NCBI GenBank assembly: GCA_963706905.1
Contig: CAVPNY010000020.1
Location: 124,001-188,000 of the forward strand
DNA length: 64,000 nt
Direction: 5' to 3'
Origin: CAVPNY01 sp963706905
GTDB taxonomy: Bacteria > Chloroflexota > Anaerolineae > Anaerolineales > UBA4823
Positions within the stretch are counted from its first letter, which is position 1, and every line of letters starts with the position of its first letter. The notes beneath the pieces are model-generated. The model searched no databases and had not been told where the DNA came from. It saw only the letters and a list, made by a program, of their open reading frames with translations. The translations under genes and the position numbers were made by a program. Positions 43,949-54,075 of this stretch are shown here, piece after piece.

Positions 43949-45028
43949 TTATGGATTAACAGCTCCATGTTCAATAATTAACACCGCCTCGCGCGAGCAT
44001 GTGACCTCGATTGAATCGCCAATGTTGGGTAATGCAAGGAACGGATTGTTGAATGTGTCCATGTTAAGCAAGGTTTTCCCGATGCTTATTCGAATGCGCA
44101 CGATTGAACCCAAGAAGGTGATAGTCTCTACAGTGCAATCGATCAGGTTCGCTTTCTTGCCATCCGAAGCAAAGCTAAGCCGCTCCGGCCGGATGGAGAC
44201 AGTGACTTTGTCACCGGGCTGCCGCCCGGGCATATCTGCTGCAGTTTCCAGGACATGCCCATCGATGGAGAGGAGCCGCTTGGCGGGGTCAACGATCTCC
44301 GCCTGCACGGTGTTGAGTGTGCCAACGAATTGGGCAACGAACTCGGTGGTTGGAAAGTTGTATATCTCAAAAGGCACGCCAACCTGCTCCATCACTCCAT
44401 TGTTCATCACTACCACCCGGTCAGAGATCGATAGGGCTTCTTCCTGGTCGTGGGTCACATAGATGGCGGTGATGCCGAGCTGCTGCTGGATGGCGCGAAT
44501 CTCGCTGCGCAGCGAGACGCGGATCTTGGCGTCCAGGGCAGAGAGAGGCTCATCGAGCAACAGCATCTGCGGCTTGAGCGCCAGGGCGCGTGCCAGGGCT
44601 ACGCGCTGCTGCTGTCCACCGGAGAGCTGGGCTGGATAGCGGTCGCCATAACCGGGCATGTGGATCAAGGCCAGCATCTCGTCCACGCGGGTTTTAATCT
44701 CCTCAGGGGAGCGCTTGGCGATCTTCAGGCCAAAGCCGATGTTTTGTCCAACCGTCATGTTGGGGAAGAGGGCATATGCCTGGAAGACCATGCCTACATC
44801 GCGCTTATTAGGCGGTATGTTGGTAACATCTTTGCCATTAATGCGGATGGTGCCCTGCGTAGGCATCTCAAATCCAGCCACCATGCGCAATGTGGTGGTT
44901 TTCCCGCAACCGCTGGGGCCGAGGAAGGAGACCAGCTCGCCTTTCTCCACCTGCAGGTTGAAATCCTTGACAGCCATGGTCTCTTTACCAAAAGTTTTAC
45001 TGACGTTGTCGATATCTAAGAATGCCAT
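43949..45028 (-). CDS. ABC transporter ATP-binding protein, PotA/FbpC-like
   Basis: 359 residues. Walker A 'GPSGCGKTTTLRMVAGFE', Q-loop in 'VGMVFQAYALFPNM', signature 'LSGGQQQRVALARALALKPQ', Walker B 'MLLLDEPLSALD' and H-loop 'YVTHDQEEAL' are all intact. A C-terminal TOBE-like domain ('VSIRPERLSFASDGKKANL') fits the carbohydrate/polyamine/phosphonate importer class. ATG 45028 is supported by AGAGG six bases upstream. Last component of the binding protein, two permeases, ATPase operon reading downward from 47950. Confidence 0.9.
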   Translation of the reverse strand: MAFLDIDNVSKTFGKETMAVKDFNLQVEKGELVSFLGPSGCGKTTTLRMVAGFEMPTQGTIRINGKDVTNIPPNKRDVGMVFQAYALFPNMTVGQNIGFGLKIAKRSPEEIKTRVDEMLALIHMPGYGDRYPAQLSGGQQQRVALARALALKPQMLLLDEPLSALDAKIRVSLRSEIRAIQQQLGITAIYVTHDQEEALSISDRVVVMNNGVMEQVGVPFEIYNFPTTEFVAQFVGTLNTVQAEIVDPAKRLLSIDGHVLETAADMPGRQPGDKVTVSIRPERLSFASDGKKANLIDCTVETITFLGSIVRIRISIGKTLLNMDTFNNPFLALPNIGDSIEVTCSREAVLIIEHGAVNP

Positions 45029-45086
45029 ATTCAACCTCTACCAATTCCCAGATGTCCAGACATTGCGGGGAAATATGAATTTCAGA

Positions 45087-45869
45087 TTATTTGACGCCAG
45101 CCACCTGGGCCTGGCCTGGAGCACCGCGGGCGACGCGCTGGATGACACCGATCGAGATCCAGGTCAAAGCAAAGCTAACCACGGCCAGCGCCTGAGGGGT
45201 GTAGGCTTGCATGGCGCCGACTTCTTCCATGTAGGGGCCAAATGCATCCCAGTACATCAGGGAGGCGAAAGTAAACTCGCCCATCACGATGGCAAATGTC
45301 AGGAAGACGCCGCTCAGGATAGCCACCCTCAGGTTGGGGAAGATCACACTGAATAGGATCGTGCGCGTGCTGGCGCCCAGGCTCTGCGCCGCCTCGGTGA
45401 GGGTGCGCACGTCAATGGCGCGCAGCCCGGTGTCGACTGCCCGGTACATGTAGGGAAAAGACAATGTGACATAGCCAGCGATCAATAAGATCGGGGTTCT
45501 GCTCAGCACCAGCGGTGGCCGGCCATAGATACGAAGCAGACCAAAGGCCAGAACCACGGCTGGCACGACGAATGGCATCAAGGTGATGAACTCCACTACA
45601 GGCCGGAGGCGCTTGTAGCGCAGGTGCACAAGGTAGGCGGTTGGCACGATTAACAGCAAGCTGATGACGATGGTCAGAGCTGCCCAGCCCAGCGAAGCGC
45701 CGAAATTTGCATAAAATTCTGGGTCGGAGAAAGCCACCCTATAGGCAGCGAAGGTGTACCTGCCCTTGACCATTTTAAGACTGAACTGAAATAATGCGAA
45801 CAAAGGCAGGAAGAAATAGAGCATCCCGATGATGAAAATTATCCAAGCCCAAATAGACCGGGTTTTCAT
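45087..45869 (-). CDS. ABC transporter permease (second subunit)
   Basis: 260 residues, six helices, with the inner-membrane EAA-loop 'LTEAAQSLGASTRTILFSVI' that docks on the ATPase. ATG 45869 overlaps the first permease's stop by four bases (ATGA) and has a GAGGTGG box. PotC/FbpB-second-half-like. Confidence 0.9.
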   Translation of the reverse strand: MKTRSIWAWIIFIIGMLYFFLPLFALFQFSLKMVKGRYTFAAYRVAFSDPEFYANFGASLGWAALTIVISLLLIVPTAYLVHLRYKRLRPVVEFITLMPFVVPAVVLAFGLLRIYGRPPLVLSRTPILLIAGYVTLSFPYMYRAVDTGLRAIDVRTLTEAAQSLGASTRTILFSVIFPNLRVAILSGVFLTFAIVMGEFTFASLMYWDAFGPYMEEVGAMQAYTPQALAVVSFALTWISIGVIQRVARGAPGQAQVAGVK

Positions 45870-46780
45870 TGTGACCACCTCGAGGCGATCCTTTGCGTGT
45901 AAGCATAACCGACCATGCACAGGCTCATGATGACGATCATGCCCAGCGCCAGGGCATTGCCCAGGCCGGGATCGTAAAGTACATCTCCCTGGATGACAGC
46001 GCCAATTAAAATCGTCACCAGATTGATGAAACTACCCGAGAAGGCATAGGCCGTGGCGTAAGCGCCGAAGGCATTGCCGAATAATAAGATCGTGGTTCCC
46101 ATGATCGAGGGCAGCAATATAGGTAGAGCGACATGCCGCCAGAACTGGCCGTAGGTGCCGCCCAGGTTTTCGCAGGCCTCGCGCCACTCGCGGCGCAGGC
46201 CATCCAGGGCAGGCGCCATGATCAGCACCATTAAGGGGAACTGGAAGTACATGTAAACGATGCTTAATCCCCACATGTTGTAAATCGTGAAACCGGCCTG
46301 GTGGATATCGATATTAAAGAGTTCCTCAATCCAGCCGGTCACCAAACCGGCGTTGCCCATGGTAGCGATAAAAGCGAAAGCCAGCGGCACACCGGCGAAG
46401 TTAGAAGCCACGCCAGAAAAAGTGACCATGAAAACGCGGAAGGGGCCAGGCAGACCGCCCAGGATCACGGCATAAGCCAGCAAGAAGCCAAACAGGGCGC
46501 CACCCAGGGCGGTGACTACGCTGATAACAAGACTGGTCTTATAGGCGTTCATGATATCGCTGCGGGCGAATAAGTTGATGATATTCTGGAAAGTAAACCC
46601 ACCGTCAGCGCCTTGAAAGCTACGGATGAAGATCGAGACGGAGGGCAAAAACAAGAACATGATGGCGTATAAGAAAAATGGCACCAATCCCAGCCAGGCC
46701 CAGCTGAATTTCTTGGACTGGGGACGCGCCACAGGCGCGTCCCCATCCATGAGCCGGCTATTAACAGTTCGGCTCGTCAT
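45866..46780 (-). CDS. ABC transporter permease (first subunit)
   Basis: 304 residues, six helices after a short polar N-terminus. EAA-loop 'EWREACENLGGTYGQFWRHV' and 'ALPILLPSIMGTTILLFG' are visible. Starts 12 bases after the binding-protein stop. Together with the second permease it forms the heterodimeric channel. Confidence 0.9.
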   Translation of the reverse strand: MTSRTVNSRLMDGDAPVARPQSKKFSWAWLGLVPFFLYAIMFLFLPSVSIFIRSFQGADGGFTFQNIINLFARSDIMNAYKTSLVISVVTALGGALFGFLLAYAVILGGLPGPFRVFMVTFSGVASNFAGVPLAFAFIATMGNAGLVTGWIEELFNIDIHQAGFTIYNMWGLSIVYMYFQFPLMVLIMAPALDGLRREWREACENLGGTYGQFWRHVALPILLPSIMGTTILLFGNAFGAYATAYAFSGSFINLVTILIGAVIQGDVLYDPGLGNALALGMIVIMSLCMVGYAYTQRIASRWSQ

Positions 46781-46792
46781 CGTACAATCCTT

Positions 46793-47950
46793 TCATTCAC
46801 CGTAAACGACTTTGCGCCAGTTCTCAGTGATGTAGGTCTTGGATGCAGTTAGTTCATCGACAGTCAGGAAGACCGCTTTCTCGTAAACTTGAGCTGGCGG
46901 AAGCTTGTCGAGCATCTCCTGTGGGACCACATTGCGCGCTACCATGTCGTTAAAGCGAATTGGGTGGGCATAGCCCTTGAGGTAGATATTTTGCCCTTCG
47001 TCGCTCATCACAAACTCCCACCACAGGCGCGCCGCCGCCGGGTGCGGGGCATAGGCGCTGATCCCGCCGATGTACGGGCCAGCTAAGATGCCGGTAGCGG
47101 GGACAACAATCTCCAGCTCGGGGTTGCCCGCCAGGGAATCGCGGTTGGCTAGCGCCAAGTAATCCCATTCCATGACGATGGGAGTCTCGCCCTGGGCGAT
47201 CTTACCCTGGTCGGCGATCACCGGGATGAAATTACCCGCATCATTCATTTCTTTCCAGAACTGTAACCCAGCCTCAGGGGCTTTTGCTATATCGCCACCA
47301 GTTCGGGAGAGACCCGAAGCCATGACGGTTTGGACAGCCTGGTTGGACTTGAGCACGTCTCCAGCCATGGCGACCTTGCCCTTATATTCCGGCTTGAGCA
47401 GGTCTTCCCAGTCCTGGGGGGTGTTCTCGATGGCGGGCTTGGAGACTTCAAACACCAGCACGCCGTAATACTCCGCCCACCAGTATCCATCCGCATTTTT
47501 TGCACTTTCGGGGATGGTCGCCCAGTCGGCGACTTTGTAAGCGGCGACGACGCCGTCGGTCACAAGCTGTTCTCCATAGCCCACGCCAACGTCGATCACG
47601 TCCGGCGCCTGCGGGCCGCCGCTGTCCTTGTTGGCTTTAATGGCTTCGATTTCGTCCGCCGAGCCAGCGTCCGGATTGAGTTCATTGACAGTGAGGCCAT
47701 ACTTAGCTTTGAAGGTTTCGATCATTTCCCCATAGTTAGCCCAGTCATGAGGTAAGGCAATCGTGGTCAGTTGGCCTTCTTCTTTGGCCAGCTTAACCAA
47801 CTCGTCCATATCCATGGTGAGCGGGAAGGGGGTGGCTTCGGTGGCTGCTGGTGCGCAGGAGGCTAACAATGCTGCGCCGCCGGTAAGACCAGCCAGTTTT
47901 AGGAAATCTCGGCGGGACATACTGCCGATCGGGCGTCTTTCACTAGACAT
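46793..47950 (-). CDS. ABC transporter substrate-binding lipoprotein (Tat-type signal)
   Basis: 385 residues from ATG 47950, which has GGAGG five bases upstream. The signal is twin-arginine ('SRRDFLKLAGLTGGAALL') with a lipobox 'LASC', so the protein is exported folded and lipid-anchored. It is a Class II-type periplasmic binding fold with 'PDVIDVGVGYGEQLVTDGVV', 'WWAEYYGVLVFEVSKPAIEN' and 'PHPAAARLWWEFVMSDEGQN', the pattern of PotD/AfuA/phosphonate-type binders. Ligand unknown; the downstream phosphatase and PiT genes make a phosphorus-containing compound possible. Confidence 0.85.
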   Translation of the reverse strand: MSSERRPIGSMSRRDFLKLAGLTGGAALLASCAPAATEATPFPLTMDMDELVKLAKEEGQLTTIALPHDWANYGEMIETFKAKYGLTVNELNPDAGSADEIEAIKANKDSGGPQAPDVIDVGVGYGEQLVTDGVVAAYKVADWATIPESAKNADGYWWAEYYGVLVFEVSKPAIENTPQDWEDLLKPEYKGKVAMAGDVLKSNQAVQTVMASGLSRTGGDIAKAPEAGLQFWKEMNDAGNFIPVIADQGKIAQGETPIVMEWDYLALANRDSLAGNPELEIVVPATGILAGPYIGGISAYAPHPAAARLWWEFVMSDEGQNIYLKGYAHPIRFNDMVARNVVPQEMLDKLPPAQVYEKAVFLTVDELTASKTYITENWRKVVYGE

Positions 47951-48065
47951 AGGTTCCTCCATATAGAATAGTTAGATTGAATATTATTCTGTTAAGAATT
48001 CTGCAGTAGTTAGGGTGAGCGAAGGAAAAACCACCTCCTTTCAATATTATCTCAAGTTTTACTTA

Positions 48066-48362
48066 ACCATAGTGAGAATGATTGTATGCTCTCCTGCATA
48101 CAAAAAATGGTGAGAAAAATCTCCTCACAAGTCTCTTCCAACTAAAGGGTCGAATAGAGACTTCTTTAGCTTTTGGGTTGATTTCGAGGGGGTAAACCGG
48201 GTCAGCATGTGCACAACAGTTTTGGCAAGCGTTCACCCGAAAGGCTGGCTTTGATGGATTTTACGACGATGTCAAAAAATGATGATAATTGATTGGTTTT
48301 GATTGGGTTAACTTATTTATGGAATTTTAGCATGCAAATTCCTTAAAGTCAAATAAGTAAGG
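48066..48362. other. Gene-free upstream region of the ABC operon
   Basis: AT-rich sequence without a credible gene. The promoter of the ABC operon should lie here or in 47951-48065; no clear -35/-10 pair was picked out. Confidence 0.3.
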
Positions 48363-48499
48363 TCAATTTAAGAATTCATCCACTTTACGTGATTTGACTA
48401 AGTGAACTCGTGAGAATTGATTCCTGCTGATGATCAATAGAACCAGAATGCCCAGGTCGATGACCAACGTGAGGAAATCAAGCCAGCCGATCTATTCAT
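48363..48499 (-). pseudogene. Possible ~45-residue membrane protein with a one-base deletion
   Basis: After ATG 48499, which overlaps the repaired end of the esterase gene (ATGAATAG), the next frame reads 'IGWLDFLTLVIDLGILVLLI' and 'ISRNQFSRVHLVKSRKVDEF', ending at TGA 48363. The length is one base short of whole codons. One helix and a basic tail. Weak but looks coding. Confidence 0.35.
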
Positions 48500-49935
48500 C
48501 GCTTTGCCGGCTGTTATCCAATAACCACTCATAGAAAGCTGGGTCAGAGTAAAAATCTGTCCAGATATTGTGACCGCCTGCCCTCGATTACGGTAAACTG
48601 CACCTGCCCGCCAGCCGATCTTATGGCATCCACAGTTTTCTGGGCGGCGGACAGGGGCACGATTGGGTCCTCAGTGCCGTGGACCGCCCATACCGGGACG
48701 GCTTTGATCCGCTCCCAGGGCAAGGTGAATGGCTTGAAACCTTCCAGAGTCGCTCCGGGCAAGTATTTCGGGTCGAAGCCAGCCAGGGGGGCCAGGGCAG
48801 CGAACAGATCAGGGCGGTGCAAGGCGTAGCGATAGGTCGCCTCGCCACCCATGCTGATGCCTGTCAGGTAAACGCGCTGAGAATCGACCCGATACTCTGA
48901 AAGAATCCCCTTTAACAGATCATCAAGATAGCTTTCCGGGAAGGATCGGAATTCGGGTAAAACTTCCAGCATGGGGGAGACGATAATGAAAGGCAGCGGT
49001 TGGCCATTTAGCACGACCCGCAGGGGTCCGTGCTTGGTGAGCAGCGAGAGGCTGTGGCCGCGCTCGCCGGTGCCGATCAAAAAGACGATCAGCGGCCAGG
49101 TCTTTTGAGGATCGACTTCGTAACCTTGTGGCAGGTAGAGGGCATAACCCCGGCCAACACGCTGCTGGGCGACAGCCTCATATTCGTTGAAGATGATGCG
49201 CCGGCTCTGCAGGTAGCGGGGATAGTCACGAAAATAGTGGCGAGCCTGCCCTCTGTGCAGCTCAACCGAGCGAGCAACCTGTTCTGAAGGAGGTACGCGG
49301 ATATTGCCCAGCAGGCGGTCACTCACTGGATCGTAGGAGAAAGAGATCAATCCTACGACTCCTTTGCCTTCAGGATGACCTGTCAGGTCGGCCCGCCATT
49401 CGATGATAGGGGAGTCTCCTGGAATCACTTTGAAATTGGATTTCCTTGATGAAGAAGGGATACTGTAGGTCTGTGCCAGCCCACAAATAAGCTATGCCAT
49501 CCTGTGGTGTAATCTGGCTGACCAGCAGGACCAATTGGGTTCCGGTGTCTCCATACGGCCCGATTTCGACACCTTCCCACCGGCCCAGGAACGCCGCCAG
49601 TGCCTTAGACGTGTTTTCTGTGGGGGGAGAAACATCCAGGTTGCCAAAGATCAGGAATTCGTTGTTCTCACTATCCAATGGCTGGTGAACGGCTGTGAAG
49701 TCTGGGGTATAGAAGTTCTTCCAGGAAGCCTCGATTGGTTTATTGGTTGTCGACGCCGGCGCGATGGATTGCAAGGTGGGAGATGGCAGGATCGGCGCTT
49801 GGGTTGGGGGTGGAAGCGAAGTCGTTGCGGGTTCGATTTTGCGTGTAGCCATGATGTGTGGTTTGATTGGCAGGCAGACAGTATCAATGTGATGAAAAAC
49901 AGAGCTTGAGCCAAGACGAACTGAACTTTCCGCAT
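48492..49935 (-). pseudogene. Lipoprotein alpha/beta-hydrolase (esterase/peptidase-like) broken by several frameshifts
   Basis: Start ATG 49935 gives a lipoprotein signal 'FVLAQALFFITLILSACQSN'. About 80 bases on, the frame changes to 'ATRKIEPATTSLPPPTQAPI' and a ~100-residue beta domain; near 49435 it changes again, joining 'IKEIQF' to 'KVIPGDSPIIEWRADLTG'. The hydrolase domain follows with 'YALYLPQGYEVDPQKTWPLI', nucleophile elbow 'GISMGGEATYRYALH' and acid region 'VWAVHGTEDPIVPLS'. A last change near 48570 restores 'GGHNIWTDFYSDPAFYEWLL', with the expected His, and a stop at 48492. The product would be a ~480-residue surface esterase. Three small lesions may be sequence errors or real decay. 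Confidence 0.7.
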
Positions 49936-49996
49936 GACTTTCGTACGGAGTGAATCCGCATCCTTTTGAGAGTGTACAGGATTTCAAAAGGGGAGT

Positions 49997-50039
49997 CAAT
50001 AAGCCCTCGGGTTGGAATTCCCAACCCGAGGGCTTATTG
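49997..50039 (-). terminator. Terminator at the end of the amine-transport cluster
   Basis: 19-bp perfect inverted repeat (49997-50015 with 50021-50039) around a 5-base AATTC loop, 44 bases past the APC permease stop. T-rich only weakly on the minus strand, but the stem is exceptionally strong. Confidence 0.75.
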
Positions 50040-50082
50040 TCTACTAAATACGTCTTACTTTCAACTTCTTGCTGACGACTGG

Positions 50083-51960
50083 CTATTCAACCGGGATTGA
50101 CGAGTAAACCTTGTTCACGTCGATACCCTGGCGTTTACGATAGGCGCTGAAGCCGAAATAGATAGCCGCAGCCAAAACATAGAAGAAGATCATGAACGCC
50201 ATAGAGGTGGCGTTTGACCAGCCGATGGCATAGTAAGCGAAGTCGAAGGGTGGGACATGCGGGTCCCAGAACCACTCGATCAACAGCCAGTTCAAGAAGA
50301 GGAAGAAAACCAGTCCAGCCAGGGTGACCAGCGGCATCTTAGCGCCGGCCAGGATACGCTTGCCGACATAGTAGGCCAGCCAGATGATCAGCCCAGCGTT
50401 GAACACGGTCAGCAAGGAGACCACAATCACACTCAGCCAGGTCACTGCACTGGGGCCGGTGGCGCCTAGATTAGTCAGTACAGTGTACATGTAGCTGAAG
50501 GAGGAGTAGATCAGGTATACGCCGCCGACAACGAACAGCAGCATGACGATCCAGCTCAGCCAGGTGGGTACTTTATACTTGGCGATCGGCGAGCCTTCGA
50601 AGACATCTTTGCTGCGCCAAGGCAGGATGGTGGCGGCGATGGTCGTGCCGAAGAAGGTGACGGCGATCACCAGGGTGGCGTCCAGCACCAGAGTTTGGAA
50701 GCCCAGGACATCAAATGCGTATAAGATGGCAATGATGATCCCTGGGATTACCATCAACAGCAAGGCTACAATTGGCGTGCGAGTCCTCGGCTCGACATAG
50801 GAAACCCCTTCAGGGAGCATGCGGTCGAATGCGGCGGCAAAGATCACCCGGGTGGAGCTGAGGAAGACCGTGCCAGACCAGCCAAACCACCACAGGCTCA
50901 TCAGCAAGATGACGATGAACTGGATCGCCCGGCTTTTGACCAGGAAGGCGGCGAACAGCCCCGGATATGGCCAGAATGGCAGGGGCGAGGCCTGGTCGGT
51001 GTAGCCCCAGACGTAGTTCCAGAAGGCGCCATTGGCCTTGTTGTAGAAGTCCCAGCCAAGCGTCTTGGCGATCAGGGCAAAGAACACCAGCGCCAACACC
51101 GCGGTAACGATGATGGCCGCGGCCATGCCCAAGAAGTTGCGCTTGTAATCCGATGCGCCGCGCACTTCGCCATACAGGGTAGAGCCCCAGTTCGGCCACA
51201 AGTTGAAGAACACGATCATCGGGATCAGGGCGAAGCTGGCAACGAAGGCGATGTTGCCTAAGGGAGCGGCAGCAGTGCCTGCCGCCTCACCCGCGGCGAG
51301 AGTCTCGGCGTAGTAATCCCCTGGCGGCAAGTTGAACATCTCCGGCACTATGGTATTCAGGTTAGTCACAAAAGTCTGGTTGTTGCCGATTAACAGCAAG
51401 ATGAAGACCAGCGCCAGACCTACTGCACCACCCCAGAAGCAGAACTTCTGGATGCGGGCATACCATTTCATCCCAACAGCGATGTATATGAATACCAGAA
51501 CACACAAGAAGATGGCGGCGAACAGCTGCCCGTAGGAAGTCATGAACCACAGAGCAGTATCAGGCAGGCCTGCTAAGGCGAACAAAGGGGTGAAGACTAT
51601 GTAGACCAGCATCTGGGCATACAGCGGTACCCACAGCCAGAGGATGAACCACCATCCGGTCACGGCAAGAATGAACCCGATACCCCGGCCGAGGATGCGG
51701 CTCTGCCAGACGTAATCACCGCCGGCGCGTGGCATGGCGGAGATCAGGCTGGCGTAGACGATCACTTCAAAGATGGTAAAAATGCCTCCTACCACCACGG
51801 CGGTGGCCAGGTTACCCCCAAAGTAATAGCAATAGGAGAAGATGAACAGACCGAGGGTGATCAGGTTGATCGAAAAGGTCGCGTAAATGAAGGCATCAAA
51901 CGTGGACCAGGAGCGTACCAGCCCGCTGGCCTTGCGAACGAACAAGGTGACTTCACTCAT
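50083..51960 (-). CDS. APC-superfamily amino acid/amine permease (copy 1)
   Basis: 625 residues with 12 or more helices. 'RAGGDYVWQSRILGRGIGFI' is the APC helix 3 region. The C-terminal tail 'RKRQGIDVNKVYSSIPVE' matches the tail of the second permease at 56666 ('GIDVNYAFKEIPPE'), so the two are paralogs of one subfamily. A ~60-residue insertion between helices (around residues 205-265) is larger than in many APC proteins. AAGGAG precedes ATG. Last gene before a strong terminator. Confidence 0.85.
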   Translation of the reverse strand: MSEVTLFVRKASGLVRSWSTFDAFIYATFSINLITLGLFIFSYCYYFGGNLATAVVVGGIFTIFEVIVYASLISAMPRAGGDYVWQSRILGRGIGFILAVTGWWFILWLWVPLYAQMLVYIVFTPLFALAGLPDTALWFMTSYGQLFAAIFLCVLVFIYIAVGMKWYARIQKFCFWGGAVGLALVFILLLIGNNQTFVTNLNTIVPEMFNLPPGDYYAETLAAGEAAGTAAAPLGNIAFVASFALIPMIVFFNLWPNWGSTLYGEVRGASDYKRNFLGMAAAIIVTAVLALVFFALIAKTLGWDFYNKANGAFWNYVWGYTDQASPLPFWPYPGLFAAFLVKSRAIQFIVILLMSLWWFGWSGTVFLSSTRVIFAAAFDRMLPEGVSYVEPRTRTPIVALLLMVIPGIIIAILYAFDVLGFQTLVLDATLVIAVTFFGTTIAATILPWRSKDVFEGSPIAKYKVPTWLSWIVMLLFVVGGVYLIYSSFSYMYTVLTNLGATGPSAVTWLSVIVVSLLTVFNAGLIIWLAYYVGKRILAGAKMPLVTLAGLVFFLFLNWLLIEWFWDPHVPPFDFAYYAIGWSNATSMAFMIFFYVLAAAIYFGFSAYRKRQGIDVNKVYSSIPVE

Positions 51961-52141
51961 AGTTATCTCCTTTATGATTGAATGGTTATGATCCTTTTGT
52001 ACATTGAATCCATAACCGATATCGGAAAATTAACCAATAGATGAGCGATCGTTCGACTTGGGAAGTTTAGATTAAGTGGACCTCCTTTCTCTCGAGATAA
52101 GCCTCGGGAATAAAATCTTGTTACATAAGTATGGATCAGAT

Positions 52142-53080
52142 TTATCCAGAAGTCAAAACAAAAGAGCCGATTTTGTTCGGTTTCAACTCGATCACTGCAC
52201 CAAGCAGGACGCCCTGCTCATACATGCTGCCCGGGTTAATGCACAGGGTGTTTTTGTAGCGGGTAGTGCCTTTGCCTTCGTGGATGTGGCCATGCAAACC
52301 GAGCAATGGGTGGTATTTTTCGATCACATTCAGCACAGCCTTGCTGCCAACCGAGATCAGGGATTGGCCGGCGTAAGCCAGGCGCATGTCTTTGGTAAGC
52401 TCAGGCGCCTGGTCGAGGCCGCTGCCATAAGGCGGGGCATGCAGGTTGAAGATGGCAGTTGCCGGGTTCTTGGCCTGAGAGATGATCGCTTCCAGGCGGG
52501 GAAGCAGGGCTTCGTCTGGCTCTTCCCGGTGCGTGTCCCAGGGAGTGGGATTCGTCCAGCCAGAGCTGACCATCTCATGATCCTTATCGATCTGGATGAC
52601 TTTGCCTTCAGCGTGGATCACGGCTTTGGAGGTGGCGATGACCTGGTCGACTTCGAAGACATCATCGTTGCCAGGACAAACATAGCATTGGACACCTGTG
52701 CCGGCCAGTTTCTGATCAGCGTACTCCATCCAGCGCACCAGGGTCTTGGTCACCTCCTGCAGGAAGATTTCATCCGAGCGACCAGAGGTGCTGGAGATCT
52801 CTTGAACCTCGTCTGGGGTGGTGATATAAGGGTAATATCCGCGGTTCTGGATGCCCTGGGCCATCTTTTGGACCGCTTCATCCCCTTCCAGGATCGACTC
52901 CTGGTCGAGTAAGGTGACTTTGTATTTGCCGCTCCCCTGGTCGATGATCGGGATGATGGCCTTGCCGGTCATATCGCCGCCCAGGATCAGCAGTTCGGCC
53001 TCGTAAAATTTCCCGGCGTTGATGAATTTCTTCCAGCAAATCTCCGAACCGTGCACGTCTGTGGCATAGAAAAGTTTCAT
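52142..53080 (-). CDS. Metallophosphoesterase (copy 1)
   Basis: 312 residues of the calcineurin-like fold. Metal ligands: 'YATDVHGSE' (D-x-H), 'LLILGGDMTGKA' (GD), 'YVCPGNDDVFEV' (GND in place of GNHE), 'NLHAPPYGSG' and 'LGLHGHIHEGKG' (GHIH). It starts one base after the kinase gene's stop with AAGGAG. A close relative sits at 58764-59760 ('NAGKFY.A', 'GGD.TGK..IPII' shared). No signal peptide, so it acts in the cytoplasm. The substrate may be the product of the adjacent kinase. Confidence 0.85.
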   Translation of the reverse strand: MKLFYATDVHGSEICWKKFINAGKFYEAELLILGGDMTGKAIIPIIDQGSGKYKVTLLDQESILEGDEAVQKMAQGIQNRGYYPYITTPDEVQEISSTSGRSDEIFLQEVTKTLVRWMEYADQKLAGTGVQCYVCPGNDDVFEVDQVIATSKAVIHAEGKVIQIDKDHEMVSSGWTNPTPWDTHREEPDEALLPRLEAIISQAKNPATAIFNLHAPPYGSGLDQAPELTKDMRLAYAGQSLISVGSKAVLNVIEKYHPLLGLHGHIHEGKGTTRYKNTLCINPGSMYEQGVLLGAVIELKPNKIGSFVLTSG

Positions 53081-53990
53081 TTAAATCTCCTTGGTAACGT
53101 CCTGTAGCCAAATGGGGAACTCGGGCGAGTCCAGCTTGGCTTCGGCGCGGCTCCAGCGCTCGATTGCCCAGCCCCAAAAGTCATAATCGATCTTGGAAAT
53201 ACTGGTTTGGATAGCAGCCCACAAGCCCCAGCCAACGTCTGACATGATCATATTGAGCTTCATGCGCGCCAGCTTTGCTGGGGAAGCTTTTCCAAAGTAG
53301 GCTGCGCACAGCTCTTGAATGCGAGCTTCATCGTAGCCTAACTCCTGGCAGGTATTGCCCAGCTCAAAAGTAGGGTCGTTGTTACCGCTGTACTCAAAAT
53401 CGATCAGGCGGAGTAGCTCACCATCGTCAATATAATTCTCCGCCAGCAGGTCATTGTTGCAGGGCACGCTGGGCAAAGGGTGAACAGCAAAAGCCTTTTC
53501 GATAGCATAGACGGCAGGCATGCGATCTGGGTAACGGTCAGGGATTCTAAAATTGCGCTGCCTGCAGATGTCCAGGTAATACTCGGTCAGGCGAAACATG
53601 TTGAAATCGGTGAGGAAGCGCGGCCCGTTGTGCAGCCGGCGGAGTGACTGGGCGATGCGCGCTCGGCATGCCAGGAGCGTTCAGCCGTTCGTTGGACATG
53701 GTCACGCCGTTGATGAACTCCAACACCATGACATCGTGTTCTGCCAGGTGATAGAGCACTTTTGGACCAACGCCCGCCTCCGCGGCAGCCCTGGAGTTAT
53801 GGTATTCATTGCGCCGGTCGATCGCCAGCAGCTCGGTGCTTTCGCCGGGGATGCGTACAAAATATGCCGTCCCGTCTACTTCCACGCGGAAATTGGTATT
53901 CGTCAGGCCTCCTGAAAGAGGCCGGATTACTGCGTTCCGCCCCTGCCAGTCGGGGATTGTGGCGACGACTTCTTCGATGGTAATGGTCAT
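53081..53990 (-). pseudogene. Choline/ethanolamine-kinase-like phosphotransferase, one frameshift
   Basis: From ATG 53990 ('MTITIEEVVATIPDWQGRNA') the N-lobe shows 'IRPLSGGLTNTNFRVEVDGT' (nucleotide loop) and 'VRIPGESTELLAIDRRNEYH', as in choline kinases. Near 53658 the frame breaks; one frame over it continues 'RIAQSLRRLHNGPRFLTDFN' and then 'CNNDLLAENYIDDGELLRLI' (catalytic loop, H replaced by C) and 'DFEYSGNNDPTFELGN' (metal Asp). A one-base change in GAGCGCGCATC accounts for it. Intact, it would have ~302 residues. The Cys in place of the usual His of HxDxxxxN is notable: the motif reads CNNDLLAEN. Confidence 0.75.
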
Positions 53991-54075
53991 GGATTCTTCC
54001 AGTGTGTTCCCCTCTCCCCTGAACAATTGCAGGGGGAGGGGAAAGCTCAGCTTCGCTGAGTCGGGGTGAGCGGCA

